Of a stretch of DNA of 48,808 nt, positions 1 to 7,673 are shown in pieces (the first letter of the stretch is position 1; every line of letters starts with the position of its first letter). The notes beneath the pieces are model-generated. The model did not search any database and was not told the DNA's origin. It worked only from the letters and a program-made list of their open reading frames with translations. The DNA lies in contig JADIMR010000010.1 of assembly GCA_017694565.1 (NCBI GenBank), forward strand, positions 1-48,808. The letters are read 5' to 3'. The translations under genes were made by a program, and so were the position numbers. This DNA is from Candidatus Enterocola intestinipullorum. GTDB taxonomy: Bacteria; Bacteroidota; Bacteroidia; Bacteroidales; Paludibacteraceae.

Positions 1-376
1 GCTTAAAATCTTCGGCAACGATTACAATACGCCCGACGGTACCTGCATTCGCGATTATATCAATGTTTGCGATTTGGCCAAGGCGCATGTTTCGGCTTTG
101 GAGAGAATGTCCATGTCGAAATGCAAGAAACCTGTCGAGGTGTTCAATATCGGCACGGGCAACGGAACTTCGGTTTTGGAAATAATAAAAGCCTTCAAGG
201 ATGCGACCGGAGTCGAAGTCCCTTACGAAATAGCACCCCGCCGCGAGGGGGACATAGAAAAGGTTTGGGCCGATGCCTCCCTTGCAAATGCCGAATTGGG
301 ATGGAAAGCCGGGAAAAGTTTGGAAGAGACACTTTTGTCGGCTTATCGTTGGGAGAAGAAGTACCGTTCGGAGTAA
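1..376 (+). CDS. galE: UDP-glucose 4-epimerase, C-terminal part (5' end outside window)
   Basis: The reading frame is open from base 2 to the TAA at 374-376; the true start lies before the window. The visible 124 residues carry the conserved epimerase stretch DGTCIRDYINVCDLAKAHV, then NIGTGNGTSVLEII and the C-terminal RREGDIEKVWAD and LGWKA motifs of extended short-chain dehydrogenases of the GalE type. The family interconverts UDP-glucose and UDP-galactose with bound NAD in the cytoplasm. The TTG near base 74 is internal and not a start. An 87-bp gap separates it from nadE on the same strand. Related UDP-sugar epimerases of other specificity cannot be fully excluded because the NAD-binding half is missing. 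Confidence 0.9.
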   Translation, partial: LKIFGNDYNTPDGTCIRDYINVCDLAKAHVSALERMSMSKCKKPVEVFNIGTGNGTSVLEIIKAFKDATGVEVPYEIAPRREGDIEKVWADASLANAELGWKAGKSLEETLLSAYRWEKKYRSE

Positions 377-463
377 TGCCGGATTGCTTGTATATACGGC
401 ATGATGGCGACATGCCAAGGGAAGCCGGTGTTCGTTATATGGACAGTCCAGAAATTCAGTAAC

Positions 464-2407
464 ATGCAAAACGTACAATATAATTTCATACGTGTCGCTG
501 CCGCCACTCCTTTGTTGCGCGTGGCGGATTGCGCGTACAACACATCGGAAATAATACGCAAGATGCAGGAGGCATACGCTTTGAAATCGCATCTGGTTGT
601 TTTTCCCGAGTTGGGCATAACAGGATATACCTGCCAGGACCTGTTTTTTCAGAAACCGTTGTTACAGGCGGCGGAGGAATCTTTGCAGCGGATTGTGGAG
701 GTTTCCGCAGGAATGCCCGGCATGGTGTGCGCGGTAGGTTTGCCGTTGGATATAAACGAGGAACTTTACAATTGTGCGGTAATCATTGAAAACGGCTCTG
801 TCTTGGGAATCGCGGTAAAGACATTCTTGCCGAATTACGCGGAGTTTTACGAAAAACGGTGGTTCAAACCCGCCGCACATCTGAAAGTCTCTTCCATGAC
901 GCTCTTTTCGGAAGAAGTACCTGTCGGCAACGATTTGGTTTTCAAAATAGGTGGCAACAAGACGAATTTTAAATTTTCCGTGGAGATTTGCGAGGACCTC
1001 TGGACACCAATTTCCCCGTCCGATTTCCTGTGCATGGCGGGAGCGGAGATAATAGCCAATCTTTCAGCCAGCAACGAAACGGCCACGAAGCGCAAATACC
1101 GTCATGGAATGGTGGAACACAAGTCTGCCAAGAACTTTTGCGCGTACGCCTATTGCTGCGCCGGCGGAGGCGAATCCTCGTCCGATCTGGTGTTCGGCGG
1201 GCACGACATAATCGCCCAAAACGGGCGCGTACTTTCGGAGAACCGCGAAATGTCGGACGAATGCCTGATTTACAGCGATATTGATTTGGATAGTATACGT
1301 ACCGACCGCCGCCGTTACGATACTTACGGGGATTTCCGTAATTTTTACCATCGTCCGTACCGCGAGATTGTCCGTGAATGCCATTTGCAGCCGTCGGAAT
1401 TGAAGTACCCCCTCAAACGCCTCGTATTCGTGCCGCGCGATATGGAGAAAAACCACGAACGTTGCGAAGAAATCATGCAGATACAGGTCAATGGTTTGAA
1501 AAAACGGCTCAAACACATAAACTGCAAAACGGTTGTTTTAGGCATTTCGGGCGGTTTGGATTCCACGCTTGCCTTGTTGGTGTGCGTCAAGGCTTTTGAT
1601 GAAACGGGATTGGACCGCAAAGGCATAATAGGTGTGTCGATGCCGGGATTCGGTACGACTTCGAGAACTTTCGACAATGCCATGAAACTGATGCATGCGC
1701 TTGGCGTGGACAGCAAGGTCATAAGCATTAAGGATGCCTGCCTGCAGCATTTCCGCGACATAGCACAAGACGAAAATGTCCACGATATAACATACGAGAA
1801 CACGCAGGCAAGGGAACGGACGCAGATTCTTATGGATTTGGCCAACAAATATGGCGGAATCGTGGTCGGCACGGGTGATTTGAGCGAGCTTGCATTGGGT
1901 TGGTGCACTTACAACGGCGACCACATGTCGCACTATGCGGTAAATTGCGGAGTTCCCAAAACCCTTGTGCGTTCGCTTGTTGCGGCTTATTGCAATTTTC
2001 ATGACGAGGGGACTGCCGCGATTCTGCGCGACATAATCGATACGCCTATCAGTCCTGAATTGCTACCGGCCGACGAGCATGGCAATATCGCGCAAAAGAC
2101 AGAAGACAAGGTGGGACCATACGAATTGCATGATTTTTTCTTGTATTACTTGTTGCGTTACGGTTACGAGCCTGCCAAGATAGCTGCCATGGCTGAAATA
2201 GCTTTCTCCCGCAAGGAATCCGGAGACGACAGGATTTACGACCGGGCGGAAATAGACAAGTGGCTCAAAGTATGCTGCCGCCGCTTTTTCTCACAACAAT
2301 TCAAGCGCAATTGCCTGCCTGATGGACCAAAGACAGGCAAAATAGCGTTGTCCCCGCGCGGGGACTGGCGTATGCCCTCCGATGCGTCATCAGCCTTATG
2401 GCAATAG
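464..2407 (+). CDS. nadE: Glutamine-dependent NAD(+) synthetase
   Basis: This 647-residue two-domain enzyme makes NAD from deamido-NAD, ATP and glutamine in the cytoplasm. The N-terminal nitrilase-fold glutaminase supplies ammonia; its triad is visible as Glu49 (VVFPELGITGY), Lys119 (AVKTFLPNY) and Cys176 (SVEICEDLW). The C-terminal synthetase has the PP-loop SGGLDST at 362-368, followed by GTGDLSELALGWCTYNGDHMSHY. The frame is open 21 codons further upstream to 401. I chose the ATG at 464 because homology to the family (MQNVQYNFIRVAAATP) begins there and the upstream residues look non-coding. Length is typical of glutamine-dependent NadE. It is followed by a repeat-bearing gap with no simple terminator. 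Confidence 0.96.
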   Translation: MQNVQYNFIRVAAATPLLRVADCAYNTSEIIRKMQEAYALKSHLVVFPELGITGYTCQDLFFQKPLLQAAEESLQRIVEVSAGMPGMVCAVGLPLDINEELYNCAVIIENGSVLGIAVKTFLPNYAEFYEKRWFKPAAHLKVSSMTLFSEEVPVGNDLVFKIGGNKTNFKFSVEICEDLWTPISPSDFLCMAGAEIIANLSASNETATKRKYRHGMVEHKSAKNFCAYAYCCAGGGESSSDLVFGGHDIIAQNGRVLSENREMSDECLIYSDIDLDSIRTDRRRYDTYGDFRNFYHRPYREIVRECHLQPSELKYPLKRLVFVPRDMEKNHERCEEIMQIQVNGLKKRLKHINCKTVVLGISGGLDSTLALLVCVKAFDETGLDRKGIIGVSMPGFGTTSRTFDNAMKLMHALGVDSKVISIKDACLQHFRDIAQDENVHDITYENTQARERTQILMDLANKYGGIVVGTGDLSELALGWCTYNGDHMSHYAVNCGVPKTLVRSLVAAYCNFHDEGTAAILRDIIDTPISPELLPADEHGNIAQKTEDKVGPYELHDFFLYYLLRYGYEPAKIAAMAEIAFSRKESGDDRIYDRAEIDKWLKVCCRRFFSQQFKRNCLPDGPKTGKIALSPRGDWRMPSDASSALWQ

Positions 2408-2649
2408 CAGAGATTAGTGGATAGTGATTAATAATCGGTAATCAGTGGACAGTTGCACTTCTTGGTGTACGCACGAGGTTCAAGAAATGCCTTTTAGGGC
2501 AGAGGATTGCCAATGGCAAACCTCAGGGGATAAGACAATATCGTGGGCATGGACATAGGATGTGAAGCGGAAATGCCCATGCGGAGCGGGTCAATACGTA
2601 CAAGTAGCACTATGATTCATTAACGTAACAACACAATAATAGCACAATC
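2408..2649. repeat. Intergenic gap with heptamer repeats and one composite palindromic repeat
   Basis: Bases 2411-2454 contain degenerate 7-bp units of the TTAGTGG/ATAGTGA/ACAGTTG kind. Bases 2471-2539 form a plus-strand copy of the composite repeat: a small GCC...GGGC stem, then the hairpin AGGATTGCC (2503-2511)-aat-GGCAAACCT (2515-2523; 8 of 9 pairs), then the tail GGGGATAAGACAAT (2526-2539). A further inverted repeat, TGGGCAT (2544-2550)/ATGCCCA (2573-2579), follows. No gene or clear promoter was seen. Confidence 0.75.
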
Positions 2650-3855
2650 ATGAACAACAAAGTAATGCTTATAGGTGTCGGCGGTGTCGGAACCGTAGTG
2701 GCACACAAATTGGCACAGAATACCGATGTCTTTTCAAAAATTATGCTGGCAAGCCGCACGGTTTCCAAGTGCGACGCTTTGGCACAAGTCCTGAAAAACA
2801 AATATGGTGTGGACGTGGAAACAGCGGCAGTGGATGCCGACGACGTTCCCGCCCTTACGGAATTGATGCGGGATTTCAAACCCGACATAGCCATAAATAC
2901 GGCATTGCCCTATCAGGACCTCCATATAATGGACGCATGTCTTGCCGCCGGAGTGAATTATTTGGACACTGCGAATTACGAACCTTTGGACGAAGCCCAT
3001 TTCGAATATTCATGGCAATGGGCCTATCATGACCGCTTCAAGCAGGCCGGCTTGTGTGCCATTCTCGGGTGCGGATTCGATCCGGGGCAGACCGGGGTTT
3101 ATACCGCATACGCGGCCAAGCACCATTTCGATGAAATACAATACCTCGACATAGTCGATTGTAATGCCGGGGATCATCATAAAGCATTCGCCACGAATTT
3201 CAATCCCGAAATAAACATCAGGGAGATAACCCAGCGCGGCAGGTATTACGAAAACGGCAAATGGGTGGAGACGGATCCGCTTTCGGTCCATAAGACCCTT
3301 ACTTATCCTGAAATAGGCGGCAAGGAATCGTATCTTTTGTACCACGAGGAATTGGAGAGCCTCGTGAAGAATTTCCCAAGCTTGCGCCGTGCCCGTTTCT
3401 GGATGACTTTCGGCCAGGAATATCTTACCCATTTGCGGGTAATTCAGAATATCGGCATGGCCCGCATAGACGAAGTGGAGTACAACGGAATGAAAATCGT
3501 TCCCATCCAATTCCTGAAAGCAGTGCTGCCGAATCCGCAGGATTTGGGTGAAAATTACAGCGGCTATACATCCATCGGCTGCCGTATAAGGGGCTTGAAA
3601 GACGGAAAGGAACGCACTTACTATATTTATAACAATTGCAGCCACAAGGCCGCATACGATGAAACAGGAATGCAGGGCGTAAGCTATACTACCGGAGTCC
3701 CGGCCATGACGGGGGCTTACATGTTCCTTACGGGAAAATGGACAGGTGCCGGTGTATTCAATGTGGAGCAGTTCGATCCCGATCCTTTCATGCGGAAGGT
3801 GGCTGAGAGCGGACTGCCGTGGCACGAGAAATTCGATTGCGATTTGGAACTTTAA
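2650..3855 (+). CDS. Carboxynorspermidine synthase (saccharopine dehydrogenase family)
   Basis: This 401-residue oxidoreductase has an N-terminal Rossmann fold (VMLIGVGGVGTVVAHKLA, residues 5-22) and the saccharopine-dehydrogenase-type body: NTALPYQDLHIMDACLAAGVNYLDTANYE, CGFDPGQTGVYTAY, and a C-terminal GVPAMTGAYMFLTGKW. By family, such proteins condense L-aspartate semialdehyde with a diamine to carboxynorspermidine or carboxyspermidine using NADPH, in the alternative polyamine route. The decarboxylase partner NspC is not in the window. A true lysine-metabolism role is less likely at this length and with this motif set, but substrate cannot be proven from sequence. The last three codons and the stop lie inside the left arm of a perfect terminator-like hairpin. 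Confidence 0.88.
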   Translation: MNNKVMLIGVGGVGTVVAHKLAQNTDVFSKIMLASRTVSKCDALAQVLKNKYGVDVETAAVDADDVPALTELMRDFKPDIAINTALPYQDLHIMDACLAAGVNYLDTANYEPLDEAHFEYSWQWAYHDRFKQAGLCAILGCGFDPGQTGVYTAYAAKHHFDEIQYLDIVDCNAGDHHKAFATNFNPEINIREITQRGRYYENGKWVETDPLSVHKTLTYPEIGGKESYLLYHEELESLVKNFPSLRRARFWMTFGQEYLTHLRVIQNIGMARIDEVEYNGMKIVPIQFLKAVLPNPQDLGENYSGYTSIGCRIRGLKDGKERTYYIYNNCSHKAAYDETGMQGVSYTTGVPAMTGAYMFLTGKWTGAGVFNVEQFDPDPFMRKVAESGLPWHEKFDCDLEL

Positions 3856-3898
3856 AACGGAAGGGCTTGCGTTGCAAGCCCTTCCGTTTTAAAGTTCC
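3846..3898 (+). terminator. Perfect 25-bp hairpin spanning the gene's stop codon
   Basis: The left arm, 3846-3870, includes the last codons and TAA of the carboxynorspermidine synthase gene. The loop is gtt (3871-3873). The right arm, 3874-3898, is an exact reverse complement. The core GGAAGGGCTTGC is followed by a GTTTT tract on the right arm, as in an intrinsic terminator. It abuts a minus-strand composite repeat that starts at 3902. Confidence 0.8.
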
Positions 3899-4204
3899 AT
3901 GATTGTCTTATCCCCCGTGAAATCATCAAAGATGATTTATTTCTGCCACTAGGGGGCATCTTCCTTGAACCCTGTGCTTTCACTACGAGGTGGTTTTCTT
4001 AGTTTAATCAGGAGCTAAGTGTTACGATTCTCGTTGTTTACCGCAAGTGTTTGCTAACACAACCTTCGCCCTCATGCCGGGCGGGGCACCTACTTTTTAA
4101 AAGATGAAAAAGTAGGCAAAACATCTTTTGCCGCTAGGCTACGGCTTTCTCGCTAATGAAAAAACAGGAACTTATACCAATTCATTTTATAAGTCCTGTT
4201 TTTT

Positions 4205-4316
4205 GTTGGCACTGCAGCACTAAAAATCTAACTCGTTCGCTTCGCTCTCTCAAACACACGATTGTTTGAAATAAATGAAATCTTTGATTTCATTTATTTC
4301 CGTTCGCAGTGCCAAC
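4205..4316. repeat. Nested palindromic element
   Basis: GTTGGCACTGC (4205-4215) and GCAGTGCCAAC (4306-4316) are perfect 11-bp inverted ends. Inside lie CAAACA (4251-4256)/TGTTTG (4263-4268) and a 15-bp perfect hairpin, 4268-4282/4286-4300, with a ttt loop. No open frame or transposase is associated. It looks like a small structured interspersed element, but only one copy was seen here. Confidence 0.6.
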
Positions 4317-4379
4317 TATTAGCGGTCGCCTACGCAATAGCGGCGTTTTTGCGATGCTTCGCATCGCTCATTACCCACT

Positions 4380-4410
4380 GAAACCCGCGCCTTGTGTGCG
4401 GGTTTCTTTA
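4380..4410 (+). terminator. Terminator-like hairpin within repeat region
   Basis: GAAACCCGC (4380-4388) and GCGGGTTTC (4398-4406) form a perfect 9-bp stem with a 9-nt loop, followed by TTTA. There is no gene immediately upstream on this strand, so it may be part of the repeat cluster rather than a working terminator. Confidence 0.45.
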
Positions 4411-4482
4411 TGCTTAACCGTGGATAGAGCGAAGCGCATCCACGGTGATACTGTAACCTGCAACCTGTAGCCTGTAACCTGA

Positions 4483-4545
4483 AAATTCGTGCAAACGAGG
4501 ACAGAAGCCATGCTTGCATGGATTATGTCGAGTGCAGCCGAATTT
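4483..4545. repeat. 63-nt palindromic repeat, copy 1
   Basis: Ends are AAATTCG (4483-4489) and CGAATTT (4539-4545), with TGCA boxes inside each end. The centre is the stem CCATGC (4508-4513)-tt-GCATGG (4516-4521), with an outer GACA (4500-4503)/TGTC (4526-4529) pairing. Copy 2 lies at 37594-37656 with the same length and compensatory changes in the stems. Confidence 0.8.
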
Positions 4546-4676
4546 GGGCGAAGCCAAACCTGCGGTGCTACGCACCGCCCACTTTCCACATAAAATACAA
4601 TTTGCATGGTAATTTGTATTTTTATGGCATATTGTCAATAAAATGCAGCCTGTATGCGAATATTTTTTCATAAAAC

Positions 4677-4707
4677 TTGCTTTTTACTTGAAAAAGTGAT
4701 ATTTTTG
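4677..4707 (+). promoter_or_regulatory. Bacteroidota-type promoter of korAB
   Basis: TTG at 4677-4679, a 20-bp spacer, and TATTTTTG at 4700-4707 match the TTTG/TAnnTTTG pattern used by the Bacteroidota primary sigma factor. The start codon follows at 4727, giving a very short leader. Confidence 0.75.
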
Positions 4708-4726
4708 CAGCTGTTATAAAAGCAAG

Positions 4727-6586
4727 ATGATAGATATGAGTGAGAATGCTACAATCAAGACTTTAGACGAGGTGGCAGTGCGCTTCTCCGGCGACTCCGG
4801 GGATGGAATGCAACTTGCGGGAACCATATTTTCCGCTGTTTCTGCCACTGTGGGCAACGACATCTGCACATTTCCGGATTATCCGGCCGACATACGCGCC
4901 CCGCAAGGGTCTTTGACCGGCGTGTCGGGATTCCAAGTACATATAGGTGCGGGCAGGGTATACACACCCGGCGACAAATGCGACGTTTTGGTGGCCATGA
5001 ATCCGGCCGCGCTGAAAACGCAGTATAAATTTTGTACCCCGCAAACGGTAATAATCATAGATACCGACAACTTCGGTGAAAAGGATTTGCAAAAAGCGAA
5101 GTTCGAGACCCTCGAACCCTTCCAGGAGTTGGGAATCAACAACGAAGTGATTGCCGCTCCGATTTCAAGCATGTGCAAGGAGAGTCTTAAAGATTCCGGA
5201 TTGGACGCGAAGTCGGCTTTGCGTTGCAAGAACATGTTCGCGCTCGGCTTGGTATGCTGGTTGTTCGACCGCAAGATTTCCGTGGCTGAAGACATGCTGC
5301 GCGAGAAGTTCGCGAAGAAGCCCGAAATTGCGGAAGCCAACATAAAGGTCCTCAACGACGGATATAATTACGGACACAATACCCATGCTTCCGTTACTAC
5401 TACCTACCGCATAGAAACGACAGCCCGCAAGGAGCCTGGTTTGTATATGGACATAAACGGTAACAAGGCCACGGCATACGGCTTCATAGCCGCTGCCGAA
5501 AAAGCAGGGTTGAAACTATATTTAGGATCGTATCCCATTACGCCCGCAACCGATGTCTTGCACGAATTGTCCAAGCACAAATCCTTGGGTGTCATGACAG
5601 TCCAATGCGAAGACGAGATTGCCGGTTGTGCTTCGGCGGTGGGTGCCGCATACGCGGGAGCGTTGGCTGTTACTTCCACCTCAGGTCCGGGCGTATGCCT
5701 CAAAAGCGAGGCGATGAACCTTGCCGTGATGACGGAATTGCCGCTTGTCGTTTTGGACGTGCAGCGCGGCGGTCCTTCCACGGGTCTTCCGACCAAATCC
5801 GAACAAACGGACCTGTTGCAGGCTCTGTACGGACGGAACGGTGAAAGCCCAATGCCCGTGATTGCCGCCAAGTCGCCTACCGATTGTTTCGATGCGGCTT
5901 TCGAGGCATGTAAAATCGCCCTCGAACATATGACACCCGTCGTATTGCTTACCGACGCTTTCATCGCGAACGGTTCGGCGGCGTGGAAACTCCCCGACAT
6001 AGACAAATATCCCGCTATAAATCCGCCGTATGTCACGCCGGATATGAAGGGGCATTGGACTCCTTACATGCGTAATGAAAAAGGTGTGCGTTATTGGGCT
6101 TTGCCCGGTACGGAAGGCTTTACGCACCGTATAGGCGGTTTGGAAAAGAGCGGTGAAACCGGTGCTATTTCCACCGAACCCGAAAACCATGACAAGATGG
6201 TGCACGAGCGCGCGCGCAAAATAGCCAATATCGTGGAAGAAATACCTTTGCAGGAAGTCGAGGGTTGTCAGGATGCCGATTTGCTGATAGTCGGTTTCGG
6301 CGGCACATACGGCCATCTGTATGACGCGATGACCATCTTGAACGCCCAAGGTTATAAAGTAGGTCTTGCGCATTTCCGTTATCTTAACCCTCTGCCCGCG
6401 AATACGGCGGAACTGCTTCACAAATACGATAAAATCGTAGTTGCGGAACAGAATATGGGACAATTGGCGGGTTATTTGCGCATGAAAGTGGAAAACATAC
6501 ATTTGAACCAGTTCAACCAGGTGAAAGGCCAGCCTTTCGTTACAGCGGAATTGGTGCAAGCGTTTAAAAAAATATTGGAGGATTAA
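4727..6586 (+). CDS. korA: 2-oxoglutarate:ferredoxin oxidoreductase, alpha subunit (gamma-alpha fusion)
   Basis: This 619-residue subunit of the 2-oxoacid:acceptor oxidoreductase family oxidises 2-oxoglutarate to succinyl-CoA with ferredoxin, or runs in reverse. The N-terminal gamma domain starts at about residue 17 (VRFSGDSGDGMQLAGTIF) and runs to about 200. The alpha (pyrimidine-binding) domain follows with YLGSYPITPATDVLHEL, QCEDEIAGCASAVGAAYAG, TSTSGPGVCLKSEAMNLAV and QRGGPSTGLPTKSEQ. The C-terminal domain includes VGFGGTYGHLYDA and VVAEQNMGQLAGYLR. korB follows after three bases, so the two are co-transcribed. No ferredoxin-like (KorD) or KorC gene is adjacent. A broader 2-oxoacid range is possible; the long gamma-alpha fusion fits Kor better than Por. 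An ATG at 4736 is an alternative start. Confidence 0.93.
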   Translation: MIDMSENATIKTLDEVAVRFSGDSGDGMQLAGTIFSAVSATVGNDICTFPDYPADIRAPQGSLTGVSGFQVHIGAGRVYTPGDKCDVLVAMNPAALKTQYKFCTPQTVIIIDTDNFGEKDLQKAKFETLEPFQELGINNEVIAAPISSMCKESLKDSGLDAKSALRCKNMFALGLVCWLFDRKISVAEDMLREKFAKKPEIAEANIKVLNDGYNYGHNTHASVTTTYRIETTARKEPGLYMDINGNKATAYGFIAAAEKAGLKLYLGSYPITPATDVLHELSKHKSLGVMTVQCEDEIAGCASAVGAAYAGALAVTSTSGPGVCLKSEAMNLAVMTELPLVVLDVQRGGPSTGLPTKSEQTDLLQALYGRNGESPMPVIAAKSPTDCFDAAFEACKIALEHMTPVVLLTDAFIANGSAAWKLPDIDKYPAINPPYVTPDMKGHWTPYMRNEKGVRYWALPGTEGFTHRIGGLEKSGETGAISTEPENHDKMVHERARKIANIVEEIPLQEVEGCQDADLLIVGFGGTYGHLYDAMTILNAQGYKVGLAHFRYLNPLPANTAELLHKYDKIVVAEQNMGQLAGYLRMKVENIHLNQFNQVKGQPFVTAELVQAFKKILED

Positions 6587-6589
6587 GAC

Positions 6590-7603
6590 ATGGACGAAAT
6601 AAAGACATATACCGCACAGGATTATAAATCCGGACAACCGCGTTGGTGTCCGGGTTGCGGCGACCACGCATTCTTGGGTTCACTGCACAAGGCATTGGCA
6701 GAATTGGGCGTACCTCCCCACCAGATAGCCGTGATTTCAGGTATCGGTTGTTCTTCCCGTCTTCCGTATTACATGAACACATACGGAATGCACACCATTC
6801 ACGGACGTGCGGCAGCCATATCCACGGGTGCTAAGGTGGCAAATCCCGATTTGACCATCTGGCAGGTTTCAGGCGACGGCGACGGGTTGGCAATTGGCGG
6901 CAACCATTTTATCCATGCCTTGCGCCGTAATATCGACCTCAACATGATTTTGCTCAACAACCGCATATACGGCCTTACAAAAGGACAATATTCGCCCACG
7001 TCGGCACGCGGATTTGTCAGCAAATCCTCTCCTTACGGTACTGTGGAGGATCCTTTCCGTCCGGCAGAACTGTGCTTCGGCGCACGCGGGCAATTCTTCG
7101 CGCGTTGCGTGGCAGTGGATGGCAAGGGTTGCGTCGATGTATTGAAAGCCGCCGGCAAACACAAGGGCGCATCAGTCGTGGAGGTGTTGCAAAACTGCAT
7201 CATCTTCAATAACGGTACCCATGACAGCGTTGCGACACCATCGGCAAGGGCAAAAAACGCCATCTACCTTGAACATGGCAAACCGATGATTTTCGGTGAG
7301 AACCGCGAATACGGTTTGATGCAGGACGGCTTTTCGCTGAAAGTCGTCAAACTAGGGGAAAACGGCATTACTGAGAAAGATTTGCTTGTGCACGATGCGC
7401 ATTGCGAGGATCATACCTTGCATTTGAAACTTGCCCTCATGGAAGGTCCGGATTTCCCGATTGCGCTTGGCGTTATCCGCGATGTGGAAGCACCGTCTTA
7501 CGAAATGGCAGTACACGAGCAGATAGATGACATAAGCAGCAAGAAGAAGTATCACAATTTCAAGGAATTGTTGCTTACCAACGATACATGGGAAGTAAAG
7601 TAG
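6590..7603 (+). CDS. korB: 2-oxoglutarate:ferredoxin oxidoreductase, beta subunit
   Basis: This 337-residue thiamine-diphosphate-binding subunit pairs with KorA. The N-terminal RWCPGCGDHAFL (Cys20, Cys23) is the usual KorB/PorB motif. GIGCSSRLPYYMNTYGMHTIHGRA follows. The ThDP/Mg signature begins at GDGDG (95-99) and runs into GGNH with Asn105. NNRIYGLTKGQYSPTS is the characteristic KorB segment. The start three bases after the korA stop, with AGGA-like bases just upstream, supports translational coupling. It ends 21 bases before a strong intrinsic terminator. Length is normal for the family. Confidence 0.94.
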   Translation: MDEIKTYTAQDYKSGQPRWCPGCGDHAFLGSLHKALAELGVPPHQIAVISGIGCSSRLPYYMNTYGMHTIHGRAAAISTGAKVANPDLTIWQVSGDGDGLAIGGNHFIHALRRNIDLNMILLNNRIYGLTKGQYSPTSARGFVSKSSPYGTVEDPFRPAELCFGARGQFFARCVAVDGKGCVDVLKAAGKHKGASVVEVLQNCIIFNNGTHDSVATPSARAKNAIYLEHGKPMIFGENREYGLMQDGFSLKVVKLGENGITEKDLLVHDAHCEDHTLHLKLALMEGPDFPIALGVIRDVEAPSYEMAVHEQIDDISSKKKYHNFKELLLTNDTWEVK

Positions 7604-7624
7604 CGGTTAGTGTTTAGTGTATGG

Positions 7625-7653
7625 AAAAAGCAGCGCATCGCGCTGCTTTTTTG
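7625..7653 (+). terminator. Intrinsic terminator after korB
   Basis: AAAAAGCAGCGC (7625-7636), loop atc, and GCGCTGCTTTTT (7640-7651) form a 12-bp stem ending in a T run. A-tracts on the left make it possibly bidirectional, so it may also serve the convergent thioesterase gene. Confidence 0.88.
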
Positions 7654-7673
7654 TTATTGGCCATGATGTGGCG

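Larger units (their letters stand above)
3899..4676. repeat. Repeat-dense non-coding region
   Basis: No credible gene is present. Contents in order: a minus-strand composite repeat (3902-3993) with hairpin AAATCATC-aaa-GATGATTT at 3920-3938; hairpin GTGTT/AACAC around 4047-4060; hairpin CCTACTTTTT (4089-4098)/AAAAAGTAGG (4107-4116), whose loop AAAAGATG can instead pair with CATCTTTT at 4122-4129; hairpin 4159-4205 (AACAGGA...TCCTGTT with T tract); an 11-bp inverted repeat 4205-4215/4306-4316 enclosing further hairpins; mini-hairpins at 4351-4367 and 4562-4578; a terminator-like hairpin at 4380-4406; TGTAACC heptamers at 4450-4480; and a 63-nt palindromic element at 4483-4545. Confidence 0.8.

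Noticed and set aside
401-463. Upstream extension of nadE to the ATG at 401
   Set aside because: The 21 extra residues do not resemble NadE N-termini; the family-like sequence starts at the ATG at 464.
4319-4671. Three overlapping minus-strand frames of 66-85 codons in the korAB upstream gap
   Set aside because: They run through TGTAACC heptamers and palindromes, have no ribosome-binding site or family resemblance, and are best explained as chance frames through repeats.
3899-4726. Possible insertion-sequence remnant, retron or diversity-generating element
   Set aside because: There is no transposase or reverse-transcriptase fragment in any frame; only palindromic modules are present.
5681-6667. 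A 328-codon minus-strand frame opposite korA/korB
   Set aside because: It lies wholly opposite well-recognised kor genes, and its composition (His/Arg/Phe rich) is that of an antisense shadow.
4727-7603. Pyruvate:ferredoxin oxidoreductase as an alternative for korAB
   Set aside because: The gamma-alpha fusion of 619 residues paired with a 337-residue beta subunit is the KorAB arrangement; Por is usually one long chain or four subunits.
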